DNA of 64,000 nucleotides from positions 14,733,344 through 14,797,343 of the forward strand of contig OX578281.1 in assembly GCA_951217055.1 (NCBI GenBank). The letters run 5' to 3'. Below are positions 24,520-35,071 of the stretch, in pieces. A program made the translations under genes and the position numbers. This DNA is from Gerris lacustris. Its lineage: Eukaryota; Arthropoda; Insecta; Hemiptera; Gerridae. The notes beneath the pieces are model-generated. The model saw nothing but the letters and a program-made list of their open reading frames with translations, did no database searches and was not told where the DNA came from. Within the stretch, counting starts at the first letter, position 1. Every line of letters starts with the position of its first letter.

Positions 24520-24742
24520 AATTTTTGGTAGTTTTCATACTACGGAAAGTTTAAATTTTAATTTAAATCAAATTATAATTATTATTAACTACGGGAAACA
24601 GACAGTGAAAAATACACTCCAGCGCCGGGATTTGAACCAAATACAGGAGACCCGTGGTTCAAATCCCGGCGCTGGAGTGTATTTTTCACTGTCTGTTTCC
24701 CGTAGTTAATAATAATTATAATTTGATTTAAATTAATAATTT
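24520..24742. repeat. collapsed tRNA-like foldback
   Basis: Arms 24520-24633 and 24640-24742 are near-perfect inverted copies (ATTATTATTAACTACGGGAA and partner, then the CCAGCGCCGGGATTTGAACC unit). Only a few bases separate them, so the family's middle is deleted. The B-box (GGTTCAAATCC) survives in both arms. Confidence 0.65.
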
Positions 24743-25116
24743 AATTTTGAATAATTCGTCATACAATAATCATATAGTTAAAAAGTTGTAGCGTTTAGAA
24801 GTTCATTCATACAATGAACCAAGAATTAATTTTTAAATTCCAGTTAATGGCTAGACATTTTTATTCATAATTTTTTTTTTTTTAATTTTGCGTAGTTAAA
24901 ACATTACGATACTTGGATATCTCGCATTCAAATAGGCTAATCTGAGTCCGCGTACGTTAGTAACTGTATATTTAAAATAAAAGGATATACTAGTGATGAA
25001 CTTTACTAGTGAAGATAAAGAACTCTTATATCTGCCATACTTGTTTTCAATGTGGCTATCAAGAAAAATGTTTTAAGGCAAAATGGACACATTTTTAATG
25101 TACCTAAAAAGAGCTT
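24743..25116. other. unannotated DNA
   Basis: Nothing recognised. Confidence 0.4.
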
Positions 25117-25255
25117 TAATAGTACATTACGCGTCTAGTGCGGAAAGTAGAATTTTGCATGCGAGTGTGGAGTTTGCACTAGAGCGACAGCGAGGGCAGT
25201 AAAACCACACGAGCAATGCGAAATGCAGTTTTCGCATGAGTTGCGCAAACATACT

Positions 25256-25471
25256 TTATCTGAGATTGTTGGATTTTAATAATAAATACAGGAAAAAATA
25301 GTAAATAAACTTCCTGTATGTAAGTTTGTATTTCTCTTTTGATAAAGATGACATTAATTCATTAGCGTATTTTTTGACAAGTTTAATGTGGGAATTAAAT
25401 TGGGGTATGACATCAAAGAATAATTTGTCTAGGACAATATCGGCAATAATAGGTGATAAAGGGTCACCCAT
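25256..25471 (-). pseudogene. Penelope-like reverse transcriptase fragment
   Basis: This short frame contains NPMGDPLSPIIADIVLDKLF (starting one or two codons upstream of its first Met), followed by VIPQF and LVKKYANEL. The block matches reverse-transcriptase palm motif 4 of Penelope-like elements (typically PMGSPLSPIIANIVME or similar). The K(K/R)Y-x-D-D position should follow. Here it reads KKYANEL, so the catalytic YxDD aspartates are lost. The fragment is about 70 codons of an enzyme that normally exceeds 600 residues including its GIY-YIG endonuclease. After KEKYKLTYRK the sequence joins the 3' non-coding end. Inactive; origin confident from the motif, subclade unknown. Confidence 0.6.
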
Positions 25472-25478
25472 AGGGTTT

Positions 25479-25574
25479 TCAATTTAATTCATTAGTTGTA
25501 TTTTGTGCCGAAATAATTATTTCGGGAGGCGTATTATTCTCCTCATTTTCGTCATAATCACTTAAATCACTCAT
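25479..25574 (-). CDS. short leader ORF of the Penelope-like family, copy 1
   Basis: A 31-codon frame starting MSDLSDYDENEENN and ending NTTNELN. The copy at 26486-26587 has the same start context (GTGAA(A/G)AACAATGAG) and nearly the same peptide, differing at about three positions before the ends diverge. It is acidic and Asn-rich with no known domain. Most likely it is the N-terminus of the element's original protein, truncated here by the internal deletion that joins it to the RT fragment. An independent regulatory peptide is possible but unsupported. Confidence 0.4.
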   Translation of the reverse strand: MSDLSDYDENEENNTPPEIIISAQNTTNELN

Positions 25575-26267
25575 TGTTTTTCACTAAAAACTTGATATAA
25601 ACAGTTACTTTAATTAAACAAACAGCAAATTAGTATTGTTAAATGTAAACAAACCCGCTAATCGAGCTTTAAGGTGAAGAATTCTTCTTTTTTTCCGGAC
25701 TAGGGCGGAAAAAATAATTATGAACGCGCATGCTCAATGAATACAACTACGAAAAGAATCACTTTCTACGCATCTAAACAGAGATAAAGTGTTTACATTT
25801 CGTATCAATCGCAGATAAAAGTACATTACGCGTCTAAGTAAGTGCGGAAAGTAACATTTTAATAAGCATGAAGTAATATGCCATAAAAGCATTAACTTTT
25901 ATTAATATCCTCATTTCAGCCATATTTGTTATCAAAATTCCGGAAAAATGTAAAATGTTGAAATTATAACTTACATATTCTTTTCCTACTCTTGAAGACT
26001 TTTAAAATGATATACATATAATTACATTTCACGCTGAATAAAACTTTCTTTTTAATCGTCCGCTACTAATTAAAATATCTTTAAAATATTCATGTGAAAC
26101 TTGCAAAAAACGAAAAAAAAAAAAATTGTCACAAATTAGATCCACCTACTTAAAATAAATGTGTTAATTGATTTGTTGGTCTAACAATAGTTGTAATAAC
26201 TTCTATTAAATAGATATCTAAATACTTAATATAATAATAATTAATTAATTAATTTAATTTATTTGAT

Positions 26268-26690
26268 CTACGATTGCTACGAAATATAAACATTGAATCT
26301 CTGTTTACATGCGTAGAAAGTGATTCTTTACGTACTTGTTTTCATTGCGCATTTGCGTTTTTATAATTCCTAGAAGAATTCTTCACCTTTACGCACGATT
26401 AGCAAGTTTGTTTACATTTAACAAAACTAATTTGCTGTTAGTTTAATTAAATTACCTGTTTATATCGAGTTTTTAGTGAAGAACAATGAGTGATTTAAGT
26501 GATTATGACGAAAATGAGGAGAATAATACGCCTCCCGAAATAATTAATTCGGTACAAAATACAACTAATGAATTAATGCCATCTTAATCAAAAGAGAAAT
26601 ACGAGCTTAAATACCATACAGAAAGTTTATTATCGCATGCAAAATGCTACTTTCTGCACTAGACGCGTAATGTATTATTACTTTTTTCAA
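26268..26690 (+). mobile_element. Penelope-like family E, copy 2 (opposite orientation)
   Basis: Sense-strand copy with 5' region TTTACATGCGTAGAAAGTGA, leader ORF (26486-26587) and 3' end GCACTAGACGCGTAATGTAT. The RT segment is deleted except for a few codons (KEKYELKY) that match the end of the fragment at 25256. Copies 1 and 2 form an inverted pair about 0.4 kb apart. Confidence 0.6.
26486..26587 (+). CDS. short leader ORF of the Penelope-like family, copy 2
   Basis: A 33-codon frame beginning MSDLSDYDENEENN and continuing TPPEII, NSVQNTTNEL, MPS before the stop. Its conservation with the copy at 25479-25574 covers both the ATG context and most codons. The region downstream is deleted differently in each copy, so the shared part reflects the parent element. 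No domain recognised; probably the start of the element's main protein. Confidence 0.4.
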   Translation: MSDLSDYDENEENNTPPEIINSVQNTTNELMPS

Positions 26691-26868
26691 AATATAAAAA
26701 TAAGCCCGTCACGGGCTTAACTGCTCGTAATAAGTAATCCAGGGAATGTTAAGAAAACAATAATCCGTCAGATTCTAAAAAATAAGTTTAGATTATTAAT
26801 TCTATATACAACTAAAACACGAAGAGACAATACGATATGAAGTGAAGAAAAATATAGAGCAATTACGG

Positions 26869-26961
<93 letters not shown>

Positions 26962-27529
26962 TGTTTGCGTAAAATGTAATTACAGTGAGTTGAAATGATA
27001 GTAGGTCTGTAACTGAAATAGATATACATTGGAAGCAACTATAAGTACAGAGACGAAGATGAAGAGAAGTATTAAAGGGTTAGGGAGTAGACAGTATCAA
27101 TAGCTGTGTAGGCGCCACAATTCCTCTCCCCAAGGGTAATAACGACTCCTAACCAACCACACGACCGCAATTATTCCATATCAAAACACAACAGACATTC
27201 ACACTGGTTAACAAGCCGACTACCAGTCAAAGCAATAGTAATCACCTTCATCCTTTCCCTTCCCAATAGTCATCAACGAGTGAAAAAGACTCATCGTAAC
27301 TTTCCCATTCATTTCATTATTCTAATCCCCTTTTCATTCCAACTTTTCAAAGGATGAAAAGCCAAAGTGGGCGACCGACGTAGCTATGAAAAGATTTAAG
27401 AAATAAAATGTAATATTTGAAAATAGATGAAAACTAATTTGCAGTAAGAGAAAAAAACAAACTAGATTAACTTTGATAAAAATTATTATTATTTTCAATA
27501 ATACTGAGAGTCTAGTTAAATAAAAAATA
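26691..27529. other. unannotated DNA with an (AT)n tract
   Basis: A perfect TA repeat of about 85 bp occupies 26873-26958. The remainder, including a GC-richer patch near 27110-27250, has no recognisable gene. Confidence 0.5.
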
Positions 27530-28120
27530 GACTGCCAATTGGTGTGGCACTTAGCTTCCTCGCATCCTATATCCACGTACTTTATTAATTTTATGCTTTT
27601 ACAAGTCATTATTGTCAAATTGGTTTAATTGTTTCCCCCGTTTTTTTAATCTGTCAAAATTGTTTAGTTTTTTTACACGAATTAAAGTATCAATTTAGCA
27701 AAAGTTAAAGAGCGTAGACGGTTCAAATTAATCTGGGGCTATCTGCGGGTTACTTTCGATAAACAATAAAAGTTTCATTCAAATCAGATACGTACTTTTG
27801 AAGCTATAGGTGTAAATAAATGTATGTTTGTGCGCATGTGGAAGAGAAACAAATAGGCACAGAAGGTTGAAACTTAAATGGGACCAACAATGGGCTAATT
27901 ATGACCAACCATCCAAATTTCATTAAAATGGAACGTGTAGTTTTTAAGATATGTTGGTTCGCAAAAATCGAACGACAGACCGACACGGAACCAAAAATGT
28001 TCCCTGATGTCTGAAACGGATTTCTGTCTTGGAATTTTTGAAATCGGAAACCTAAATTATTTTCGTTCTTCGAAACGATCACATAGCTTCCGTTACCTTC
28101 GGTAAGCTCGGAAGCAAAAG
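27530..28120 (+). mobile_element. repeat family A, copy 2
   Basis: The clearest copy of family A. It begins near GCCAATTGGTGTGGCAC and ends GGTAAGCTCGGAAGCAAAAG. It contains ATCTGGGGCTATCTGCGGGT, GGGACCAACAATGGGCTAAT, TTCATTAAAATGGAACGTGT and CCGTTACCTTCGG. The 108-codon minus-strand frame lies inside the repeat and resembles no protein I know. Confidence 0.65.
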
Positions 28121-28384
28121 TTAAAACCAAATTTTCTTGTTATCCGTTCTATCAAAAATATATTAAAAACTTTAAATAACAACATTTTCATATTAAATAT
28201 AATTCGAACAAAAATTAAAAACTTATATTTTAATAGAGTGAACATATAGCAGACACATTTATTCATTGAACATTTTATTGAGAGGCAAACAATTAGGAAC
28301 TATATGTAAAATAAGATATTGTTTGTCTTTTTGTTTATTTTGTCAATCATTTTTACTTCATAATAAATGAAGAGAAAGAAGAAA

Positions 28385-28934
28385 TGGCATGAAAATTCGA
28401 TTTTGATGAATTTACACGTTTTTAAGTCCTTTAAGTCCAAAAAAAAATGGTTCGTACATAATGTCGGTTTGTCTATCGTCTGTGTAGACGCGTAGAGCCG
28501 AGATGAAATTTGAGATGAAATTTGAGAGATTAAATTTGGCTTACAGGTTCAGAAAAACCATACCCCGAATTTTAGCTATAAATTTGGGGTCGCAACCCCT
28601 CAAAACCTCAAATAAACGTGCTTTAGATGTAAATAAATGTATGTTTGTGCGCATATGGAGGAGAAACAAATAAGCGCAGAAGGTTGAAACTTATATGGGA
28701 CCAACAATGGGCTAATTATGACCTACCACCCAAATTTCATTAAAATTGAACGTGTAGTTTTTAAGATACGTTGGTTCGCAAAAAATGAACGACAGACAGA
28801 CACGGAAACCAAAAATGTTCCCTGATGTCTAAAACGGATATCTGTCTTGGACGTTTTGAAATCGGAGACCTAAAAATTTTTCGTTCTTCGCAGAACGATC
28901 ACATAGCTTCCGTTACCTTCGGAAGCTCGGAAGT
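28385..28934 (+). mobile_element. chimera of repeat B and repeat A
   Basis: 28385-28620 follows repeat B (AAAATTCGATTTTGATGAATT, GTAGACGCGTAGAGCCGAGA, CAGAAAAACCATACCCCGAA). At about 28625 the sequence switches without a gap to repeat A (TGTAAATAAATGTATGTTTG) and runs to its normal end. The repeat-B part also has a short GATGAAATTTGAGA duplication at 28502-28527. Confidence 0.6.
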
Positions 28935-30141
28935 AATAGGGAGAGAAAATCGTCATATTTAGAATATTGGGTTCATAAGGAGTTATTGAAATTGGTTTGT
29001 TCTTTGAAATATAGAATCTTGGATCATACTTTGTATTAAGATATAATCGAACCTATCCAACCTTGTTGCGAAGATGAAATCACAGTTTTATCAGATGTGA
29101 ATATAAATGAGACGAATGAAATTACGATTTATACATTAAAATAGTTTACGTATAAACTGTATACATGCAAACATTTTGAATTTCACTTCAAGTTTACTAT
29201 AATAATAACTAAACTTAATAAACTAAATCCATTTATCAATTCATTAAATATCGTCAGCCTAAAGGTATGAGACCCTAAGTGAATTTTTGTTTTTTTTAAA
29301 AAAATGAGATAGTTGTCTTTAAAAGTATATATTATATGGTTAATTAAAATTAATGATAAAAGTAATCAAGGGATAGGTAAAACCCCTGAAATAAAAATAC
29401 AAAAAGAAAACTTATTAAATATTAATAAGATATTTGTAACAAACAAAACTTAATATGTTTCAAACTATGAGTGAAATTTAATATTTATTCGTTAGTGAAC
29501 TTCAAGCAGACGAAATATCATTGCGTAAATATATTCTCAAATATGTAACTATATAATTTAATCACATGAACATCATTTCGTTTTCAAAGGGTACATTTAA
29601 ACCAATTGGGTATATAATTAGAAATAGTATGATTCCTGTTTCTTTTTTTTATTTTTTAACAAATTTCAATAGAAATAACTAAATACAAATAAAATAACTT
29701 CGTCATTAAAGTCCTCACAAAAAAACACTTTTACATTTTATTAGTGAAAGAGTCCAAGTTACTGATTTTTTGTTTCTTTAGAGGCAATGGCACCACGGGA
29801 GATCGCATGCATGTAGAATTTTAACATAATAATGAGTAATTTGCATGTGTAATGAAATATATTTTTGACCTAGTTTTGTTTTGTGAAAGATAAGGGGGAA
29901 AAAATAATTTAATAAAATAAGAATTGGCACAACCAAATACAATCTACATTCGTTACTGAGATTACTCAGATATTTACTGTTTGTTTTTCTTCTTAAGCTT
30001 TGTAACAACAGAAGAGTAAAATGTCTTCATCCCCCAATAAGTCAACTCCTAATACTCAATCTACTTTCATAAAATAAATGAAACTGGGTTATCAAACCAA
30101 CCCTAAGCAACCACAAACAACCCCATGTTTATGTTCTTTAA
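28935..30141. other. unannotated AT-rich DNA
   Basis: No repeats, RNA genes or credible frames were recognised. Confidence 0.5.
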
Positions 30142-31680
30142 AGATGCGAATTCTCTGGTGCGTGACTTCCTTGAAGTTGACGCTCGATGTGACTTTTATT
30201 CGGCGACGGTCTGAACGCATGGCTATCGAGAGGTAGGGGTGTCACTTCTGCTACGGCTGCGGTTCCAACGTCCACCGTCACTGTTATTTCAGCTTCGGTA
30301 TTGATTCTGGATATTAATGCGTTTTTTAATTGTTTTAGGAAGATAAATGCATAATATAGTCAATATAATCGCCATATAACCATATAACGCTAAAACCGAA
30401 TTAGATAAGATACATTTTTATTGTAATATAAACCTCGATCGTCCTAGATTTTAGATTATAATTTATTTCTACAGAAATAATAATTGAAGCGAGCGTAGCG
30501 AGCTTCCTACATTCAACGAAATATGCTCCGTGTCTGTCTGTCTGTCTGTCTGTCTGTCAGTAACGTTTATGCGTGTGACGATAACTTGAGTAAAAGTTGA
30601 CCGATTTAGTTGAAATTTGGTATACATGTTCCTCTTACTAATACTCAGGCTAAGTTCGTTGGACAGCGTGATCCGTCCATGAGTTCGCGCGCAACGCTCG
30701 CGTAAACGAGAGGTACAAAAATTAAATTGGAAATTCAGGACGGGAAAAGATTCTATCATCATCTACTCGATGAGACGAACATTTTTTTCAAATAACATTT
30801 TTTACTAAAACCAACAGCGACACCGCTATGACTTAATAAAGATCGCTAAAACTATTAAAGCGGACCTAAACGTTTATAATAGAGAAAACAACCTTTTTAC
30901 CGATATCTTACGTTCTAACGAAACGATTTTAATAAAACTTCATATACACCATCTAATGCACAATTGAAACAGGTATGCAAAATTTCAACTTGATACAAGC
31001 AAAATTCTTTGCTTAGTGACGAGATACATTTATAATAATTGTTTAAAAGCTACCGCGGGTGGTGAAGATTGTTATAGTCGTATAGTGTATGGTTTGTTTA
31101 GGAAGTAAAGCTTTGTACCGAGTACCCCCACTCTTCCCTACACTACCCTCTTCCACTTACCTTCAACTATGACATTCATCATGATTAATAAATTTCAATA
31201 TTCAGTATTTCATTGCAATACGCTCGCTTCAATGATAGAGCCACGCGATGCCTAGTAATAAAAATAGCTTCAACTGCATTTTGTGAATGTAGTAATATAA
31301 ATCGAAATGGATTAGTAAATGTGTGATAAATGAAAAGTAATTAATTCAAAAATAATAATTCATTTGTGCTAGTGTTTTTGGCCTGTCCCTCTATGTTCAT
31401 TTCGCCAAATCACAATACTTTTTCATATGAATTTAGTACATAAGAAAATATAAAAGTAACGTCGGACGTCCCGACCGCTGGAAATCAAACCTCAACTGAT
31501 CGGAGGACGTGACTTCTGCACCGCACGACCGTCGGGCGGTCGGGACGCACCAGAGGAGACGGCTCCATTCATTTTGCCTATGTTTTGACTGGGCAGCGTC
31601 ATGTTTGGTTCGGGGCATGTGAATAAAAGTCACGTCGAGCGTCAACTACCGGCAAGTCACGCACCAGAGAATTCGCACCT
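30142..31680. mobile_element. TAA-flanked TIR element, interrupted by a repeat C relative
   Basis: The ends AGATGCGAATTCTCTGGTGC and, reversed, AGGTGCGAATTCTCTGGTGC are bounded by TAA on both sides (30139-30141 and 31681-31683). Inverted homology runs about 60 bp inward to GAATAAAAGTCAC. The TAA duplication and the AG(G/A)TGCG terminus recall the MITE at 13509-13882. The middle is occupied by 30483-31233. No transposase. Confidence 0.65.
30483..31233 (-). mobile_element. diverged relative of repeat C, nested
   Basis: 15-bp terminal inverted repeats ATTGAAGCGAGCGTA. The interior follows repeat C read in reverse: TGACGATAACTTGAGTAAAA, GTTCGTTGGACAGCGTGATC, CGACACCGCTATGACTTAAT, then TTGATACAAGCA. 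A (TGTC)n run at 30534-30557 is inside. It sits within 30142-31680, so it arrived later. Confidence 0.6.
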
Positions 31681-31683
31681 TAA

Positions 31684-32480
31684 AAGCTCTTCCAATATTT
31701 TAGGTATCTAAAGCAAACTTGACACACATATTGTAAAATTTGGCATTGTTTTTTGGTTTCATTTTATAATGCTCACTTATTTTCAAGATGGCGGCTATTA
31801 ATGACTTACTTTAAAGGTTGAGTTTCACTTGATAACCTATTAATAATTAAGTTTAGGGAACAGCTTGCTTAAATGACGTAGATCTCCTCTAAGATCAACT
31901 CTAAGAAAGGTTTTTTTTTAGATCCGCCATTTTGATATTGTACGGCCATTTTCATTTTTAACGATTACGACTACAATATCTACGAGATTGTGCCGTTTAA
32001 GGGGCTCGTTAAAAATTATTATAAATAAATATCGCTGATGCTACTCGTATTTAGATTAGAACTTTGAAATTTGTAAATATGAAATAACTTTTTATGACAT
32101 AAAAATGTTCTATATAGAGGTTTTTTAAGATTTTGATTTCACCAATATAAATATTTAAGAGCTAAATCCCTTGACTTATTTATTTTTCATTATATCTGAG
32201 AAATCTTAAACGCTAGAATAGCCAAAAGTAAAAAGGGCTTCCTCCAACAAGTTTACAATTAGGGTTAGGGAGGCGAAAAGGGGGAGATTACATCCAGCTT
32301 AAAAAACCTTTTGAAATATCTAGAAGGTTCAGAAGACAAAAGTTCATTTCCAAAGCATATTAATGTAAGTATAGGAAAGAGAGGGAAAGCAAGACTAGCG
32401 GAAACCCCTGGGATTAGATTGAATATGATAAACACATATCGTAGCAAAACACGGTTGGGAGCTCAGGTAGCACGAGTAAG
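31684..32480. other. unannotated DNA
   Basis: Overlapping small frames on both strands at 32265-32508 show no domain. Nothing else was recognised. Confidence 0.4.
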
Positions 32481-32750
32481 AGGGCGGCTTTTAATCAGTG
32501 ATGTTTAGCAGTATCGGGCGTGGTCAGTAGTTGGAAGGGTGACCGCCACCTCTGACCACAGCTCTGGGTTTGATTCCCGGACCGGGCACCGTCAATGTCC
32601 ACCTGAATGAAGCTGATCGATAGATTTAGCGCCACCAAGTTCGGCCAGGAGAAACATTGTCGACACTCTTATTGATTAAAAAATGTTAAACTCTCATTAA
32701 TAAAAAATGTTAAACTCTCATTGATAAAAAATGTAATAAACGTAACCGCA
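32481..32750 (+). mobile_element. 5S rRNA-headed SINE, copy 2
   Basis: The head contains GTTTAGCAGTATCGGGCGTG followed by GTCAGTAGTTGGAAGGGTGACCGCC. This tracks the 5S rRNA segment TTAAGCA-CGTCGGGC-GGTTAGTACTTGGATGGGTGACCGC over about 45 positions. The same B-box-like GGTTTGATTCCCGGACC as in 24110-24452 follows. The tail is a tandem of about 22 bp (GTTAAACTCTCATT with AAAAAATGT), three copies, as in SINEs with LINE-like repeat tails. Confidence 0.65.
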
Positions 32751-32852
32751 GAGTTGTGAAGACATGGTTTACCGACCAATGCTTTACTCTTGAGTGAAGG
32801 GTTTGATTATCTAGTATCAATCCAGTATTAGATTGATTTTTTTTTTTTTTTT

Positions 32853-33260
32853 AATATTAAATCAAATTATAATTAGTATTAACAAAAGGAGACAGACAGA
32901 GAAAAATAGACTCCAGCACCGGGATTTGAACCACGAACCTCCTGTATTTCCAGTACAGATGCTCTTACCAACTGAGCTATACTGGAGAATAATTTCCTCT
33001 GTTGTTAACGATACCAAGTCCCGAATTAAGGTTTCAATTTTTCCACAAGTCTTAGAAATCGACATTTGCAATAATAGAACTATAGAACGAGAAATAACGC
33101 TTATAATTATAAAGTACCCAATAAGTACCTGTACTTAGTACAATCAATTAGAAATTCAATTTTTAAGTTTTTGGTAGTATTCATACTACAGAAAGTTTAA
33201 ATTTTAATTTAAATCAAATTATAATTATTATTAACAACGGGAGACAGACAGAGAAATTAA
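32853..33260. mobile_element. tRNA-like foldback element, copy with full left head
   Basis: The left arm (about 32853-33001), read in reverse, gives the best tRNA-like cloverleaf of the family. It has CTCCAG/CTGGAG acceptor pairing, a D-arm AGCTCAGTTGGTAAGAGC, an anticodon-like stem CTGTA/TACAG around CTGGAAA (GGA in the anticodon position), and a T-arm GTTCAAATCCC. The right arm (33158-33260) keeps only the outer ATAATTATTATTAACAACGG segment. It recurs as a repeat, so it is not a tRNA gene. Confidence 0.55.
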
Positions 33261-33348
33261 AAATTGAATTTCTATTAGATTGGTGTAAAAGACTCCCCGG
33301 GCTCAAAGAACCCACAACGTGGTCGATGTCTTTTCGCGTAAGCACAGC

Positions 33349-33389
<41 letters not shown>

Positions 33390-33867
33390 AAGCACGTTTA
33401 CATGGCTAGTTTACCATGTTTATAAGAGTAAATTGCTCACCTAATTAACAAATGTAGTTCTAGTATATAGGTTCTAGTTATTAATTATTCTGCGAGTGAA
33501 TTGTTTGCAAGCTGTTTCCAGCTTTATTCTAGTAATCCCGACAATTAGTTCTAGAACAGTACTAGCTGAAACTAAAATACAAAACTAGATAACTTATGAT
33601 TTGTAGGGTGCTTGTTGGATCTAATTTCTTAGTAGAAGCTGTTGAATTTTCAATGAGTACGAGTTTTCACCATATTAATTCTAACTAAATCATCTTTATT
33701 ATTCTACATTAGCTGCTTCTAGAATATGAGGAATGAACTCATAGTAAATGACTCTGAAAGATCAATAGTTAATAAATTCTAAGAGCATATTAACCAAAAA
33801 CCACATTATAGCAATCCGTGGTGCAATAGCCGCTGGGGAACTAAGGCCAGTCAAAGGGCTTATACAG
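33261..33867. other. unannotated DNA with a 34-nt poly-T
   Basis: A pure T run spans 33352-33385, possibly the reversed poly(A) of an old retrotransposed sequence. No other feature was recognised. Confidence 0.5.
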
Positions 33868-34639
33868 TAGGGTGGGCCTTAATAATCAACATTTTTTAAT
33901 TTTAGCTCCCAACCCCTAACTTTGTGCGAATACATGAAAAAATGATTTTTGAAAAGTTTCAGGTCAATCGGAAAATTTTAAATGGTGCCGCTTTTTATTT
34001 GAAAATTGGTATATAAAAAAATCAATATAATAGCGATTTTTTCTAGAACATTTCCAAATATCACGTTTATAATGCAATATTATCCGTGGTTTTTTATTAT
34101 TTACATAAATTATATACTTTTATTAACTAATATAACTCAAAAGTAAGTCAATAAGTAAAGAGATAAAATATTTAGAGATATACATACATAGCAAAATAGT
34201 GAAAATTGGGAAAAAATTTTGTTTTTCGTATGAATTTCGTAATTATTTTAATCATATGGACAATATTTAATGTTTTAACTTACATTAAAAGGCACTACAG
34301 GTTATGTGCTTCATATTAATACGTATTAACAATGCATACCTATTATAGTTTTTTTTTAAACTAGTAACATACACACTAGTGGAGTCAATGAAGCTATAAC
34401 ATAAGCCACATTTTGAACGAAAAAGACCGTCTTTTGAGTTTGAATATCTTTAATGCATTATTTTTTATTTTGGATTGCAAACAAGGAATAAGGGGTTTTG
34501 GGGTCGCTGATTACGAATTTGAAGTCAAAAATAAATTAGTAGAAAAAATGTCTGTAAAAAATGTATTCGCACAAAGTTAGGGGTTGGGAGCACAAAATTT
34601 TAATACTTTTTTTCACCCCTATGATGAAGGCCCACCCTA
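33868..34639. mobile_element. hAT-type MITE with perfect 8-bp duplication
   Basis: The termini TAGGGTGGGCCTT and AAGGCCCACCCTA are flanked by identical 8-bp repeats TTATACAG (33860-33867 and 34640-34647). Inner inverted homology includes CTCCCAACCCCTAACTTTGT and its partner near 34575. An 8-bp duplication with a TAGGGTG terminus fits the hAT superfamily. The 0.77 kb interior is non-coding. Confidence 0.85.
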
Positions 34640-35071
34640 TTATACAGTTATAATATAACATACATATGTGCAATGGATGATATGGGGTTGGCACGGATGT
34701 CACTCCATCAGCTGTGTAAACTGTATAATTGTCATTTGCAACAGAATGGACGCCACTTCGCTTAAATGAGCTCCCGCTCATATCACTATGGACACTTATT
34801 TACTGGTTCAAAACCCTTGCCTAATTCGGGAATAGAACCCGGATCCCTCAGTTCCAAAGAATGAATGACAACAATGAGCTACCACTAAAAAAAACCTCAT
34901 AAGCTAATGTTGAGTGGAGACGTTAAACATCCAGGCTCAACTCTACCATTTTTGTTCCTAACAATATATCTTCGACTGTGTTCCTCTCCAATGTGTGATA
35001 GCGACTCATCATGAAAGAGGTGTAGTTCAATAACCAAAGAACGTCTTCACACTTGGTCATTCAGTAACCAC
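34640..35071. other. unannotated DNA, probable LINE 5' extension at the end
   Basis: From about 34960 the sequence may continue the LINE reading frame upstream in decayed form (CTTCGACTGTGTTCC...AATGTGTGATAGCGACTC recalls a decayed FADDTAVLSSN-like block). This is not clear enough to call. The rest shows nothing. Confidence 0.35.

Larger units (their letters stand above)
25117..25870 (-). mobile_element. Penelope-like element (family E), internally deleted copy
   Basis: The sense strand is minus. In sense order: a 5' segment with a short leader ORF (25479-25574), then directly a reverse-transcriptase fragment (25256-25471), then a 3' end rich in CACTCGCATGC and finishing CACTAGACGCGTAATGTACT. 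The same 3' terminal motif recurs upstream of the 5' end at 25815-25870 (ATTACGCGTCTAAGTAAGTG in plus reading). Such a partial tandem repeat, or pseudo-LTR, is a Penelope-like hallmark. Related copies lie at 26268-26690 and 37275-37650. Confidence 0.6.
26153..26726 (+). mobile_element. Helitron-like H2 copy interrupted by a Penelope-like element
   Basis: 26153-26267 matches the TTGTTGGTCT...AATAACTT...AATTAATTTA part of H2 (see 18226). H2 resumes after the insert and ends with the hairpin GCCCGTCACGGGC and TTAACTGCTCG at 26726. That is close to the usual Helitron TTAACTGCTAG end. Confidence 0.4.
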
